64,000 bases of DNA, from the NCBI GenBank assembly GCA_016214985.1, contig JACRMM010000018.1, positions 62,001 to 126,000 on the forward strand, written 5' to 3'. The stretch's first letter is position 1, and each line of letters opens with the position of its first letter. Shown piece by piece: positions 18,965-28,900 of this stretch. Below the pieces are notes generated by a model. The model was not told the origin of the DNA. It saw only the letters and a program-made list of their open reading frames with translations, and did no database searches. A program made the position numbers and the translations under genes. The DNA comes from Deltaproteobacteria bacterium (GTDB lineage: Bacteria; Desulfobacterota; Deferrisomatia; Deferrisomatales; JACRMM01).

Positions 18965-18994
18965 TTGACCCCCTTCGAGGCCATCGAGTAGCAT
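18965..18994 (+). promoter_or_regulatory. Putative sigma70 promoter of alaC-hom-apgM-ybgC
   Basis: TTGACC and TAGCAT with an 18-base spacer, ending 44 bases before the alaC ATG. A good match; no attenuator or leader peptide is visible after it. Confidence 0.5.
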
Positions 18995-19038
18995 TGCTGT
19001 TTCTTTTTGGGGGAGACCCCGCCCAGGAGACAGGGAGC

Positions 19039-20244
19039 ATGCGCATCGAGGACCGCGACTTCTACCGCATCCAGCGACTTCCCCCATATGTCTTCAAGGC
19101 GGTGGACGAGCTCAAGATGCGGGCACGACGCCAGGGCGAAGACATCATCGACCTCGGCATGGGGAACCCTGACCTTCCGACCCCTCAACACATCGTCGAC
19201 AAGCTCATCGAGGCGGTGCAGAAGCCGAGGAATCACCGCTACAGCGTGTCGCGAGGGATCCAGAAGCTCAGGGTCGGCGTGGCCAAGTGGTACGAGCGCC
19301 GCTACGGCGTCCACCTGGATCCGGAGACCGAAGTTTGCGCCACCATGGGGGCCAAGGAGGGACTCGCGCACCTGGTGATGGCCACCCTGGGCCCCGGCGA
19401 CGTGGTCTTCGTCCCCAACCCGTGCTATCCGATCCACTCGTACTCGGTAGTTCTCTCGGACGGCGACCTGCGCGCCATCCACTTGGGCGAAGGCGGACAG
19501 GACTTCATCGACCGGCTCGAGCAGGCGACGAAGACCGTCTGGCCCAAGCCGCGCATGCTGGTGCTCAACTTTCCGCAGAATCCGACGACGCAGGTAGCCG
19601 AGCTGTCGTTCTTCGAGAAGATCGTCGACTTCTGCCGAGAGAACCAGATGATGCTGGTGCACGACCTGGCGTACGCAGACATCTGCTTCGACGGCTACCA
19701 GGCGCCGAGCCTCCTGCAGGTGCCGGGCGCCAAGGAGATCGGCGTCGAGTTCTACAGCCTGTCGAAGAGCTACAACATGGCGGGCTGGCGCATGGGGTTT
19801 TGCGTCGGCAACGCGAAGATGGTCAACGCGTTGACGCGAATCAAGTCCTACCTGGACTACGGAGTCTTCCAGCCGATCCAGATCGCCTCGATCATCGCTC
19901 TCGAGAGCCCGCCGGAGGTCGTCCAGGAGATCGTGGACGTCTACCAGGCACGGCGCGACAAGTTGGTGGAGGGTCTCAACCGCGCCGGGTGGCCGGTGGA
20001 GAAGCCCAGGGCCACCATGTTCCTCTGGGCGCCCATCCCTGAGCCTTTCAAGGCCATGGGAAGCCTGGAGTTCTCCAAGCTCGTCCTGAGGGAGGCGAAG
20101 GTCGCGGTGAGCCCGGGCGTGGGCTTCGGACTGTACGGGGACGACCACGTGCGCTTCGCCCTCGTCGAGAACGAGCACCGGATCCAGCAGGCCGTAACCG
20201 GGATCCGGGAGATGATGAGGGCCGCCGGCTGTGCCGGCGGCTAG
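19039..20244 (+). CDS. alaC: Class I aminotransferase, AlaC-like (glutamate-pyruvate)
   Basis: 401 residues, closely following E. coli Ala[63 protein letters not shown], and the PLP lysine in [15 protein letters not shown]. It makes alanine from pyruvate and glutamate; some relatives accept other amino acids. First gene of an operon with homoserine dehydrogenase, an order common in deltaproteobacteria. A perfect 9-bp hairpin (20221-20241) lies in its last codons. ATG 19039 follows GGGAG. Substrate is inferred from similarity. Confidence 0.87.
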   Translation: MRIEDRDFYRIQRLPPYVFKAVDELKMRARRQGEDIIDLGMGNPDLPTPQHIVDKLIEAVQKPRNHRYSVSRGIQKLRVGVAKWYERRYGVHLDPETEVCATMGAKEGLAHLVMATLGPGDVVFVPNPCYPIHSYSVVLSDGDLRAIHLGEGGQDFIDRLEQATKTVWPKPRMLVLNFPQNPTTQVAELSFFEKIVDFCRENQMMLVHDLAYADICFDGYQAPSLLQVPGAKEIGVEFYSLSKSYNMAGWRMGFCVGNAKMVNALTRIKSYLDYGVFQPIQIASIIALESPPEVVQEIVDVYQARRDKLVEGLNRAGWPVEKPRATMFLWAPIPEPFKAMGSLEFSKLVLREAKVAVSPGVGFGLYGDDHVRFALVENEHRIQQAVTGIREMMRAAGCAGG

Positions 20245-20319
20245 ACGGCGAGGCCGCCGGCCTCCGGCGCAGCCTTCGTGGCTGAGCCAGAGCCCGGCCG
20301 ACAACGGGAGGTCGTGACC

Positions 20320-21621
20320 ATGCGCGAGATCGGCGTCGGCATCATCGGCATCGGCACGGTGGGAGCCGGAGTTGTGCAAGTCCTTCAGGAGAACGCCGAC
20401 GAGATCGAGCGCCGCCTGGGAGCACACCTGCGGTTGGTCAAGGTGGCGGACAAGGACATCGAGACAGACCGCGGGGTGCGGATGGACCGCTCGGTTCTCA
20501 CGACCGACGTAGCGGAGGTCGTCGAGAACCCGGAGATCCAGATCGTCGTCGAGCTCGTCGGAGGATACGAACCGGCGAAGACGTTCCTCCTGCGGGCCAT
20601 CCGGGCCGGCAAGCACGTCGTCACCGCGAACAAGGCTCTCCTGGCGGTCCACGGCGACGAGATCATCGCGGCCGCCCGTGAACGCGGGGTCGATCTCGGG
20701 TTCGAAGCGAGCGTCGGCGGCGGCATTCCGCTGCTGCGCGCCGTCCGGGAAGGCATGGCCGCCAACCGCATCCATACGATCTTCGGGATCCTCAACGGGA
20801 CCACCAACTACATCCTCACGGAGATGAAGGAGAAGGGGGAGTCGTTCGAGCGCGTGCTCCGCGAGGCACAAAAGCTCGGCTACGCCGAAGCCGACCCCAC
20901 CTTTGACGTGGAGGGGATCGACGCCGCCCACAAGCTGACGATTCTCTCGACGCTGGCCTTCGGCCGCAAGGTGCCGTTCTCCTCCGTGTTTACGGAAGGC
21001 ATCAGCCGCGTGACGCCCCAGGACATCCAGTACGCCGCGGACTTCGGCTATGCCGTCAAGCTGCTCGCCGTCGCCAAATTCGACGGGAAGCGCGTGGAGG
21101 CGCGCGTCCACCCGACCATGATCCCCTCGAACCACCTTCTGGCGGGCGTCCGCGGCGTCTACAACGCCGCCTACATCGACGCGGACTTTCTCGGGCCCAC
21201 CCTCTACTACGGCCAGGGAGCGGGCCGGCGCGCTACGGCGAGCGCGGTGGTGGGGGACCTGGTCGAGCTCGCCCGAAACGTCCTGCTCGGCGTCTCGTGG
21301 CGCGTCCCGCCCCGGGGGTTCCAGGAGGACATGCTGGAGCCGGCCGTGGTCAAACCCATCGACGAGATCAGCTGCCAATACTACGTCCGGGCCATGGCCC
21401 TCGACCGGCCCGGCGTCCTCTCTCGGATCTCCGGAATTCTGGGCGAGCACGGCATCTCCATCGAGAGCGTCGTGCAGAAGGGGCGGGACGCCGGCCAGGC
21501 GGTCCCCCTGATCATCATGACCCACGAGGCGCGGGAGGCCGATATCCGGCAGGCCCTCGGGGAGATCGATACCCTCGGGGTCACGCTCGGACCCCCGGCG
21601 CTCATCCGGATCGAGGGATAG
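20320..21621 (+). CDS. hom: Homoserine dehydrogenase with ACT domain
   Basis: 433 residues. NAD(P)-binding GIIGIGTVGAGVVQVL at the N terminus, EASVGGGIPLLRAVREGM, NGTTNYILTEM, EADPTFDVEGIDAAHKLTIL, and a C-terminal ACT domain (DRPGVLSRISGILGEHGISI) for feedback by threonine. It reduces aspartate semialdehyde to homoserine. ATG 20320 follows GGGAGGTCGTG; GTG 20314 is an alternative. 2 bases separate it from the ApgM-like gene, so they are co-expressed. Confidence 0.95.
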   Translation: MREIGVGIIGIGTVGAGVVQVLQENADEIERRLGAHLRLVKVADKDIETDRGVRMDRSVLTTDVAEVVENPEIQIVVELVGGYEPAKTFLLRAIRAGKHVVTANKALLAVHGDEIIAAARERGVDLGFEASVGGGIPLLRAVREGMAANRIHTIFGILNGTTNYILTEMKEKGESFERVLREAQKLGYAEADPTFDVEGIDAAHKLTILSTLAFGRKVPFSSVFTEGISRVTPQDIQYAADFGYAVKLLAVAKFDGKRVEARVHPTMIPSNHLLAGVRGVYNAAYIDADFLGPTLYYGQGAGRRATASAVVGDLVELARNVLLGVSWRVPPRGFQEDMLEPAVVKPIDEISCQYYVRAMALDRPGVLSRISGILGEHGISIESVVQKGRDAGQAVPLIIMTHEAREADIRQALGEIDTLGVTLGPPALIRIEG

Positions 21622-21623
21622 CC

Positions 21624-22841
21624 GTGAAGGTCGCGGTCCTCCTCGGCGACGGCATGGCCGACGTTCCTCTCGCCGAGCTCGACGGGAAGACCCCGCTCGA
21701 GGCGGCCTCCACGCCACACATGGACGCGCTGGCGCGAGAGGGGACCCTCGGGCTCGCCGTCACCATTCCGGAGTCCCTGCCGCCGGGCAGTGATGTCGCG
21801 AACCTCTCGGTCTTCGGCTACGACCCCCGATCTTGTTATACCGGCCGGGCACCGCTGGAGGCCGCGGCCATGGGCATCGAGCTCAGCGCCGCCGACGTGG
21901 CCTATCGTCTCAACCTCGTGAGCCTGCTGGTGGGCCACGGGGAGGTCTACATGGACGACTTCTCCGCGGACCACATCTCCACCGCGGAAGCCCACGAGCT
22001 GATCCGGTTTCTCGCGACCCGCCTCGCGGAGGAGGGTTTCGAGTTCTACCCCGGCGTCTCCTACCGGCACGTGCTCCTCTGGCGAAACGGCGAGGACCGG
22101 GCCCGCACGACACCACCCCACGACATCCAGGGCCGGGCCATCCACGAACACCTTCCGGACGGAGAAGGAGCCGACAACCTTCTCCACCTCATCACCGGGT
22201 CCCAGATCCTGCTGAAGGATCACCCGGTGAACGTCGCCCGGCGGGAGCAGGGAAAGAAAGAGGCCAACTCCATCTGGCTCTGGGGTCAGGGGCGTCGGCC
22301 GGCCATGGAGCGCTTCCGCGACCGTTTCGGCCTGGAGGGAGCGGTCGTGGCCGCCGTGGACCTGCTGAAAGGGATCGGCCGCGTGGCCGGTCTGGAGACA
22401 CCGAGCGTGCCGGGTGCGACGGGGTACATCGACACCGACTACGCCGGCAAGGTGGACGCCGCCGTCCAAGCGCTCGAGCGCTCGGACTTCGTCTTCCTGC
22501 ACGTCGAGGCCCCCGACGAAGCAGGCCATGCCGGCCGGCTCGACCACAAGCTTCAAGCCATCGCGGACTTCGACGCCCGCGTCGTGGGACCTGTACGAAC
22601 CTGGCTCCAGGCCTCGGGCGAAGAGCACGCGCTCCTCGTGATGCCGGACCACCCGACTCCGATCGGTCTACGCACCCACACGCGCGATGCGGTGCCCTTC
22701 GCCCTGTACCTCTCCCGCGAGCGGGGGCAGCGGTACCGGGGCCGGGCGTTCACCGAGTTCGAAGCACTCACGACCGGTGTTCACGTAGCGGAAGCCCATC
22801 GACTGATGGAGCACATCGTCGGCAAGTGCCGGCTGTGGTGA
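21624..22841 (+). CDS. ApgM-like alkaline-phosphatase superfamily enzyme (phosphoglycerate mutase or homoserine kinase)
   Basis: 405 residues. LLGDGMADVPLAELDGKTPLE, STPHMDALAREGT, GSDVANLSVFGYDP, and C-terminal VEAPDEAGHAG and PDHPTPIGLRTHT carry the metal ligands of the archaeal-type cofactor-independent phosphoglycerate mutase family. Its place right after hom, with GTG start two bases later, matches ApgM-like proteins shown or proposed in other bacteria to phosphorylate homoserine (ThrB2). No ordinary thrB or thrC is in the window. Both roles remain possible. Confidence 0.88.
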   Translation: MKVAVLLGDGMADVPLAELDGKTPLEAASTPHMDALAREGTLGLAVTIPESLPPGSDVANLSVFGYDPRSCYTGRAPLEAAAMGIELSAADVAYRLNLVSLLVGHGEVYMDDFSADHISTAEAHELIRFLATRLAEEGFEFYPGVSYRHVLLWRNGEDRARTTPPHDIQGRAIHEHLPDGEGADNLLHLITGSQILLKDHPVNVARREQGKKEANSIWLWGQGRRPAMERFRDRFGLEGAVVAAVDLLKGIGRVAGLETPSVPGATGYIDTDYAGKVDAAVQALERSDFVFLHVEAPDEAGHAGRLDHKLQAIADFDARVVGPVRTWLQASGEEHALLVMPDHPTPIGLRTHTRDAVPFALYLSRERGQRYRGRAFTEFEALTTGVHVAEAHRLMEHIVGKCRLW

Positions 22842-23236
22842 TCCGGGTCCCTTGCCGGGTAATCTACGGCGACACCGACACCATGGGCGTCGTCTACTAC
22901 GCCAACTACCTGCGGTTCTTCGAGGTGGGGCGAAACGAATACATGAGGGCCCGCGGGCTCCCCTACCGAGAGGTGGAAGCCCGCGGCTTCGCGCTTCCCG
23001 TCACCGAGGCCCGCTGCCGCTACCTCAAACCCGCCCGCTACGACGACCTCCTGGCCGTGGAGACCCGCGTCACCCGAGTCAAGGGGGCCCGGGTGGTCTT
23101 CTCCTATGCCCTCCGAAACGAGGCGGGCGATCTGCTGGCCGACGGGCACACCGAGCATGCGGCGCTGGGCCCAACAGGGCGGCCCGGACGCCTGCCCGCC
23201 GAGATCGTCGAGATCCTGGCTCCCGAAGAGGCCTGA
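22838..23236 (+). CDS. ybgC: YbgC-type acyl-CoA thioesterase (hotdog fold)
   Basis: 132 residues. The catalytic signature YGDTDTMGVVYYANYLRFFE and GRNEYMRARG match YbgC/4-hydroxybenzoyl-CoA thioesterase proteins. It hydrolyses short acyl-CoA or acyl-ACP in the cytoplasm, often with Tol-Pal genes, which are not here. GTG start overlapping the ApgM-like stop, so it is the last gene of the alaC operon. Confidence 0.9.
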   Translation: MIRVPCRVIYGDTDTMGVVYYANYLRFFEVGRNEYMRARGLPYREVEARGFALPVTEARCRYLKPARYDDLLAVETRVTRVKGARVVFSYALRNEAGDLLADGHTEHAALGPTGRPGRLPAEIVEILAPEEA

Positions 23237-23264
23237 CGAGGATCGCCGACCGGATCGAAGCTCC

Positions 23265-23897
23265 TCACCCCTTCCCCAAAGCTTGGTCGACCAGCGCGTC
23301 GAGCCGCTCCAACGCCTTTCCCAACGCCTGATCGATGAGACCCGAGTAGTCGTAGGTCCAGAGGTCGATGTCCTCCCGTTTCGTAGTCTCTGTCACGTCG
23401 ACCTGGATGGGCTCTCGGAGCAGTGTCCGCCCCTCGGAACGCACCTCCACCGTCAGAGCGACCGAGGCGGTCTTCGTGATCTCCTCCGGCCGACGATCGT
23501 CGTCCCGAAAGACGTCGTCGTCGAAGGAGGCCGGAACGACCCGGCCCACGGGAGCCGGCGGAGACCTCCGAAAGCCGATCTGCCGATAGCCCGTGGTCAC
23601 GCGGTCCAGATGGACCAGGAGCTCGGCGCGCTTCGGGCTCGACGCGTCCGACTTCTCCCGTCCGTAGGCGTCGAGCAGACGGCGCAGGCGGTCGTTGATC
23701 CGGAGCCGACGGTACGTCTCGGTGGGGCCCGAGAGCACCTCGTAGTCGTCCGGAACGGCAGAGGTGAACTGAATCGCCAGCGGGTATCCCGATCTCGCGG
23801 GACGCGGAGCCGTTGGGGGCGCCCTCGTCGGCGCCGCCGCGCAGCCGAGGACGAGGCCAGCGAGCACGGTAGCCAAGACGATCCCACGCATTCCCAT
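23265..23897 (-). CDS. Predicted lipoprotein of unknown function
   Basis: 210 residues. MGMRGIVLATVLAGLVLGC is a lipoprotein signal with lipobox LVLG|C. The mature part has a Pro-rich start, a mixed alpha/beta body (YPLAIQFTSAVPDDYEVLSG, KTASVALTVEVRSEGRTLL, IDLWTYDYSGLIDQALGKAL) and no family I recognise; it may be an LPS- or efflux-associated envelope lipoprotein. ATG 23897 follows GGAGGGAG. It converges with ybgC and is divergent from the TetR/efflux operon. Confidence 0.75.
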   Translation of the reverse strand: MGMRGIVLATVLAGLVLGCAAAPTRAPPTAPRPARSGYPLAIQFTSAVPDDYEVLSGPTETYRRLRINDRLRRLLDAYGREKSDASSPKRAELLVHLDRVTTGYRQIGFRRSPPAPVGRVVPASFDDDVFRDDDRRPEEITKTASVALTVEVRSEGRTLLREPIQVDVTETTKREDIDLWTYDYSGLIDQALGKALERLDALVDQALGKG

Positions 23898-24019
23898 CGC
23901 TACACTCCCTCCTTCGCAGCTCTCTGCAGGCGCCCGGCCAGTCAACCACTGCGGGCCCCTCGCGCAAGGTGCGTCGATGCGCACCTTGGTCTGCGCGCCT
24001 GCCGCCCTCTCCAGCCTAG

Positions 24020-24082
24020 CTATCGCTCGTTAACTTTTGGCTTGACCCGGAGTCTCCCGGGGGGCTATTTAGCGTTCGATAG
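24020..24082. promoter_or_regulatory. Inverted half-sites around the TetR promoter (possible operator)
   Basis: CTATCGCTCGTTAAC (24020-24034) and the inverse of TTTAGCGTTCGATAG (24068-24082) match at 11 of 15 positions and bracket the promoter. This is a plausible autoregulatory operator for the TetR protein encoded next to it; shown only by eye. Confidence 0.4.
24042..24071 (+). promoter_or_regulatory. Putative sigma70 promoter of the efflux operon
   Basis: TTGACC and TATTTA separated by 18 bases; the -10 overlaps one of the inverted half-sites, as expected for repression. Confidence 0.5.
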
Positions 24083-24117
24083 TTTCGACAACCACACTCC
24101 AGGGTGAAGGAACAGCG

Positions 24118-24753
24118 ATGGAAGAACGGCTACCCCGAGACAAAGACCCGGACAGCGAAGCGCGCGGGCGGCTGCTCGCTGCGGCCACCGACCTCTTTGC
24201 GCGCAAGGGGTACGCGGCCACAGCCGTGAGGGAGATCGTGGCAGCGGCGGGAGTCTCGCCGCCCGTTCTCTACTACCATTTTGGGAACAAGGAGGGGCTC
24301 TTCCTAGAACTCATGAGGGAGGCGTGGGGGGACTTCGAGTCGACCGTTGACGCCGCCCTCGGGGAAACGGGGAGCGCGCGGGACCGGCTCCTTCGGCTCG
24401 CGAGCCAGGTCGTCGACCTCTTCCGGGCCCACGTCGGCGTGGCCCGAGTCATGAACTCCATCTACTACGGCCCCCCTCAGGGCGCTCCCGCCTTCGACTT
24501 CGACTCCTGTCACACGAAATTTCGCCAGGCCATCCTCGGGCTCGTGCAGGAGGGAGTTTCGGGGGGGGAGTTCCGGCCCGGACAGGTCGGCGACATGGCG
24601 TGGGCGATCATCGGCGCGATCAACATCGCCATGGAGATCGAGCTCTGCCACCCCGAGCTTTCACTGGGCCCGGAGGGGCTTCTACGGGTCTTGCATTTGA
24701 TTTTTCGAGGCATAGAAGCCCCCCGAGTGGGGCCAGAGGAGGAGGCGTTATGA
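24118..24753 (+). CDS. TetR-family transcriptional regulator
   Basis: 211 residues. N-terminal helix-turn-helix (ATDLFARKGYAATAVREIVA, GVSPPVLYYHFGNKEGLFLE) typical of TetR/AcrR, and a helical ligand domain (SRVMNSIYYG-like region, MAWAIIGAINIAMEIELC). Probably represses the adaptor-pump operon it heads and its own promoter, with release by a pump substrate. Its stop overlaps the adaptor ATG. Ligand unknown. Confidence 0.92.
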   Translation: MEERLPRDKDPDSEARGRLLAAATDLFARKGYAATAVREIVAAAGVSPPVLYYHFGNKEGLFLELMREAWGDFESTVDAALGETGSARDRLLRLASQVVDLFRAHVGVARVMNSIYYGPPQGAPAFDFDSCHTKFRQAILGLVQEGVSGGEFRPGQVGDMAWAIIGAINIAMEIELCHPELSLGPEGLLRVLHLIFRGIEAPRVGPEEEAL

Positions 24754-25976
24754 TGGGGAGGTCCTTTGCCCAGGCCCTGCTGGTCGCCGCAGTGGTGGCG
24801 GTAGGGGGGTGTTCCGCGAAGGGAAACGAGAAGGCGGCTCCCACGTCTCCTCCTCTCGGCGCCCAGGCCAAGCCACCGGTTGCCGTCGAGGTCGTGCCGG
24901 CCCGGACGCAGGACCTGGAACAGGGAGTGGAGGTCGTCGGCGCCCTGGCTCCCAAGTTCGAGGCCGTGGTGAAGTCCGAGTTGCCGGGGCTCCTGACCGA
25001 GGTGGCTGTGACCCAGTGGGTGCGCGTCAAGAAGGGGCAGGTACTGGCCCGCATCGACACTCGCGAGATGGAATCTACGCTCGCCCGGGCGCGGGCCTCC
25101 GTGGAGTCGGCCAAGGCCTCGGAGGAGTCGGCAAAGGCGGGGCTCCTGGAGGCAAAGGTCGCCGCCGACCGCGCCGACCGCGAGTGGGAGCGCCTCAAGA
25201 GGCTCAAGGAGGCGGGCCTTGCGACCCAGCAGAGCCTCGACGACCAGCGCTCTGCCCGGGAGGCTGCCCAGGCGCGAATCGCGGCAGCCCAGGGTCAGAT
25301 CGGCGCAGCGGCCGCCCAGGTGACCGCCGCGCGCGAAGAGGTGCGCCAAATCGAAACGCGGCTCACCAAGGCCGTCGTGCGCTCGCCCATGGACGGCATC
25401 GTCTCGGAACGGGACGTCAACGTGGGCGACCTGCCGGGTGACAAGCCGATGTTTCGCATCGTGGACAACAGCCTACTGAACCTGACGGTCACAGTGCCGT
25501 CCCGGGACATGGCGTCGGTGCGGGTCGGTCAGCCGGTGACCTTCGCCACGGACGCCCTGCCGGGGGAGACGTTCACCGGCCGCGTGATGTTCGTGAATCC
25601 CTCCGTGGACCCCGCGGACCGCTCCGTCAAGGTCGTGGCCGAGGTGCGAAACGTCCCGGAGCGCCTGAAGGGTGGTCTCTTCGTCAAGGGGCGCATCGTG
25701 ACCGGCCAGCGCGAGGGCGTCTTGCAGGTGCCCCGACAGGCGCTTCTCACCTGGGACGTGGTGGCCGGCCGAGGGGACCTCTTCGTCGTGCAGGGGGCCG
25801 CGGCCCGGAAGAAGTCGGTGCAGACCGGCGCCGCCTCCGGCGATCGCGTGGAGGTGACCGCCGGGCTCGTGGCCAGTGAGCCCGTGATTGTGCGGGGGGC
25901 GTTCAACCTGAAGGACGGCGACCCGGTCCGCGTCGAGGCGACGGGGCCGCAGGACGCCGCCGCGGGAGGGAAGTGA
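24750..25976 (+). CDS. RND efflux periplasmic adaptor (membrane fusion lipoprotein)
   Basis: 408 residues. Lipoprotein signal ending VAVGG|CSAKG. Order of domains: half-motif lipoyl GALAPKFEAVVKSELPGLL, a long alpha-hairpin (about 100-185: ASVESAKASEESAKAG and AAQGQIGAAAAQVTAAREEV), second lipoyl half VRSPMDGIVSERDVNVGD, beta-barrel and membrane-proximal domain (VLQVPRQALLTWD). It bridges the RND pump and outer-membrane factor. Overlaps the tetR stop (ATGATG); three bases separate it from the pump. Confidence 0.93.
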   Translation: MMGRSFAQALLVAAVVAVGGCSAKGNEKAAPTSPPLGAQAKPPVAVEVVPARTQDLEQGVEVVGALAPKFEAVVKSELPGLLTEVAVTQWVRVKKGQVLARIDTREMESTLARARASVESAKASEESAKAGLLEAKVAADRADREWERLKRLKEAGLATQQSLDDQRSAREAAQARIAAAQGQIGAAAAQVTAAREEVRQIETRLTKAVVRSPMDGIVSERDVNVGDLPGDKPMFRIVDNSLLNLTVTVPSRDMASVRVGQPVTFATDALPGETFTGRVMFVNPSVDPADRSVKVVAEVRNVPERLKGGLFVKGRIVTGQREGVLQVPRQALLTWDVVAGRGDLFVVQGAAARKKSVQTGAASGDRVEVTAGLVASEPVIVRGAFNLKDGDPVRVEATGPQDAAAGGK

Positions 25977-25979
25977 GCC

Positions 25980-28900
25980 ATGTTCCTTTCCGACCTCTCC
26001 ATCAAGCGGCCCGTCTTCGCCGCGGTCATGATGCTCGCGCTCGTGACCCTGGGATTCTTCTCCTACCGGCGCCTTCCGGTCGACATGTTCCCGGACGTGG
26101 AGATCCCCGTGGTGTCCGTTGTGACCACCTACCCCGGCGCCTCCCCCGAGACCGTAGAGCGGGAGGTCACCAAGCGCATCGAGGAGGCCGTCAACCCGAT
26201 CTCGGGCGTCAAGCACGTCATGAGCAGCTCGCGCGAGGGCGTCTCCACCGTGGTGGTACAGTTCAACCTGGGGGTGACGGTGAACGACGCGGCCCAGGAA
26301 GCCCGCTCCAAGATCGGCGCCATCCGCGGCGACCTGCCCCAGGCCATCGACGAGCCCATCATCCAGAAGCTCGACTTCGGCGGCATGCCCGTCATCTCCC
26401 TGGCCGTGAGCTCCAGCACCCTGTCCCCTCGAGATCTGACCCAGCTGGTGGACAAGAAGATCAAGCGGCGCTTCGAGAGCCTCTCGGGCGTGGGCAAGGC
26501 CGACATCGTCGGAGAGTCCAAGCGCGAGGTGAGCGTCACCGTGGACCCGCGCCGGCTCGAGGCGCTGGGAATGGGGATCAACGAGGTGATCGGGGGCCTT
26601 CGGTCCGAGAACGTGAACACCCCGCTCGGCCGCCTGAAGCGAGGCGGCGCCGAATACCCGCTGCGCGTGTCGGGCAAGCCCGAGGCGGTGGAGGACTTCG
26701 GGCGGATGGTAATCGCGGAGCGCTCCGGAACGCCGGTGACCCTCGAAGACGTGGCCACGGTCACCGACGGCATCGAGGAGCGCCGCTCACTTGCCCTCGT
26801 GAACGGCACGCCGGCCGTGGCTCTGAACATCCTCAAGCAGTCGGGCGCCAACACCGTGGGGGTGGTGGACGCGGTCCTGAAGACCGTCGAAAAGGTCCGA
26901 GCCGAGCTGCCTCCCGGGACGAAGATCGACGTGGTGCGCGACGCCTCGGTGATGATCCGCGACTCGGTGGAGGACGTGAAGGTCACACTCGTCCTCGGCG
27001 GCCTTCTGACGGTCTTCATCGTCTTCTGCTTCCTGAACTCCTGGCGCTCCACGGTGATCACGGGTCTGACCCTGCCCATCTCGGTGATGTCGTCCTTCAT
27101 CATCATGAACTTCATGGGCATGACCCTGAACGTGATGACCCTCATGGCCCTGTCGCTCGCGATCGGGCTCCTAATCGACGACGCGATCGTGGTGCGGGAG
27201 AACATCGTCCGACACCTGGAGGCCGGGGCGGACCACTTCACTGCGGCCCGGGAGGGCACGGCCGAGATCGGCCTCGCGGTGCTCGCGACGAGCCTCACCA
27301 TCGTCGCCGTCTTCGTGCCCGTGGCGTTCATGAAGGGCATCATCGGGCAGTTCTTCTACCACTTCGGCCTGACCGTGGCCTTCGCAGTGCTCGTCAGCCT
27401 GTTCGTCTCCTTCACGCTTGACCCCATGCTCTCGTCTCGCTGGGAGGACCCGGACATCGAGCGCACCGGCAAGCGACACCTGGTGGCCCGGATCCTCGAC
27501 CGGTTCAACGACTGGTTCGACCGCACCGCCGACCGGTACCGGGGCATGATCGGATGGGCGCTGGACCACCGTAAGACCGTGGTCCTCGGTGCCCTGGGCG
27601 CCTTCGTGGGAGGCATCGTCGCCTTCGGCACCCTCGAGTCCTCCTTCATCCCCGAGTACGACCGGGGCGAGTTCCAGGTGAACTTCAAGACCTCGCCCGA
27701 TGCCTCCATCGCCGAGACGGAGAATCGCGTGGAAGCGGTCCTGCAGGTGCTCAAGGACTTTCCCGAGATCGACCACACCTATGCCACGATCGGCGCCGGC
27801 GACACCGGCACCGTGCGCGACGCGGGCGTGTATGTGAAGCTCGTGGACCGCGCGGAGAGGACGCGAGACCAGTTCGCGATCCAGGAAGACGTCCGAAAGA
27901 GGCTCGAGGCCGTCGCCGGCATCGTGCCCTCGCTCCAGGATCCCGGCAGCCTCGACGCCGCCAAGCCGCTCCAGGTGAGCGTTCGCGGCGAGGGCATCGA
28001 GCTCCTGAAAGAGTACTCGGCCGCACTCAAGAAAGAGATGTACAAGATCCCGGGCGTCGTGGACCTCGAGGCGACCCTCGAGCACGACATCCCCGAGTAC
28101 CGCCTCACGGTGGACCGCCAGCGGGCCATGGACGCGGGGGTGCGCACGGCCGACATCGTCGGGACCGTGGGCGCGCTGGTGGGCGGGCAGGCCGCGTCCA
28201 CCTATGAGGATGCGGACGGCGACGCGGTGGACGTCCGCGTCCGGCTGCCCGAAGAGCTGCGCCAAGACCCGAGCCAGGTGGAGAATCTGCGGCTCTCCGT
28301 GACGAAGCCCGGCCAGGCGTCGGCGCTCGTGCCCCTCGGGCAGATCGTCTCCTACGACGTGAAGGCGACCCCTTCGGAGATCGGCCGGCGAGACCTGATC
28401 CGCGAGGTGGTCCTTTCGGCAAACCTCCAGAATCTCCCCATTGGTACGGCTGTGAAGAAGGTGAAGGCGGCGGCGGCCCGGATCCCCATGGCACCCGGCT
28501 ACCAGGTGGTCTTCTCCGGCGAGGCCGAGGACATGGCGGAGTCCTTCGGCTACATGGGGGAGGCGCTCCTTCTCGCCATCGTCTTCGTGTACCTGATCCT
28601 GGCGGCCCAGTTCGAGTCGTTCATCGACCCGTTGGCGATCATGCTCTCGCTGCCCCTTTCGCTCGTGGGCATGGCGGGTATGCTGCGCCTCACGGGGGAC
28701 ACGATCAGCATCATGTCGCTCATCGGGTTGATCATGCTCATGGGACTCGTGACGAAGAACGCGATCCTCCTCGTGGACTACGCAAAGGTCCTGCGCCGGT
28801 CGGGCGTGGACCGCCGCGAGGCGGTCATCACGGCCGGCCGCACGCGGCTTCGTCCGATCCTCATGACGACCGCGGCCATGATCTTCGGGATGTTGCCCCT

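Noticed and set aside
18778-21717. 979-residue minus-strand open frame across alaC and hom
   Set aside because: Antisense shadow of conserved genes; no motif, no start signal.
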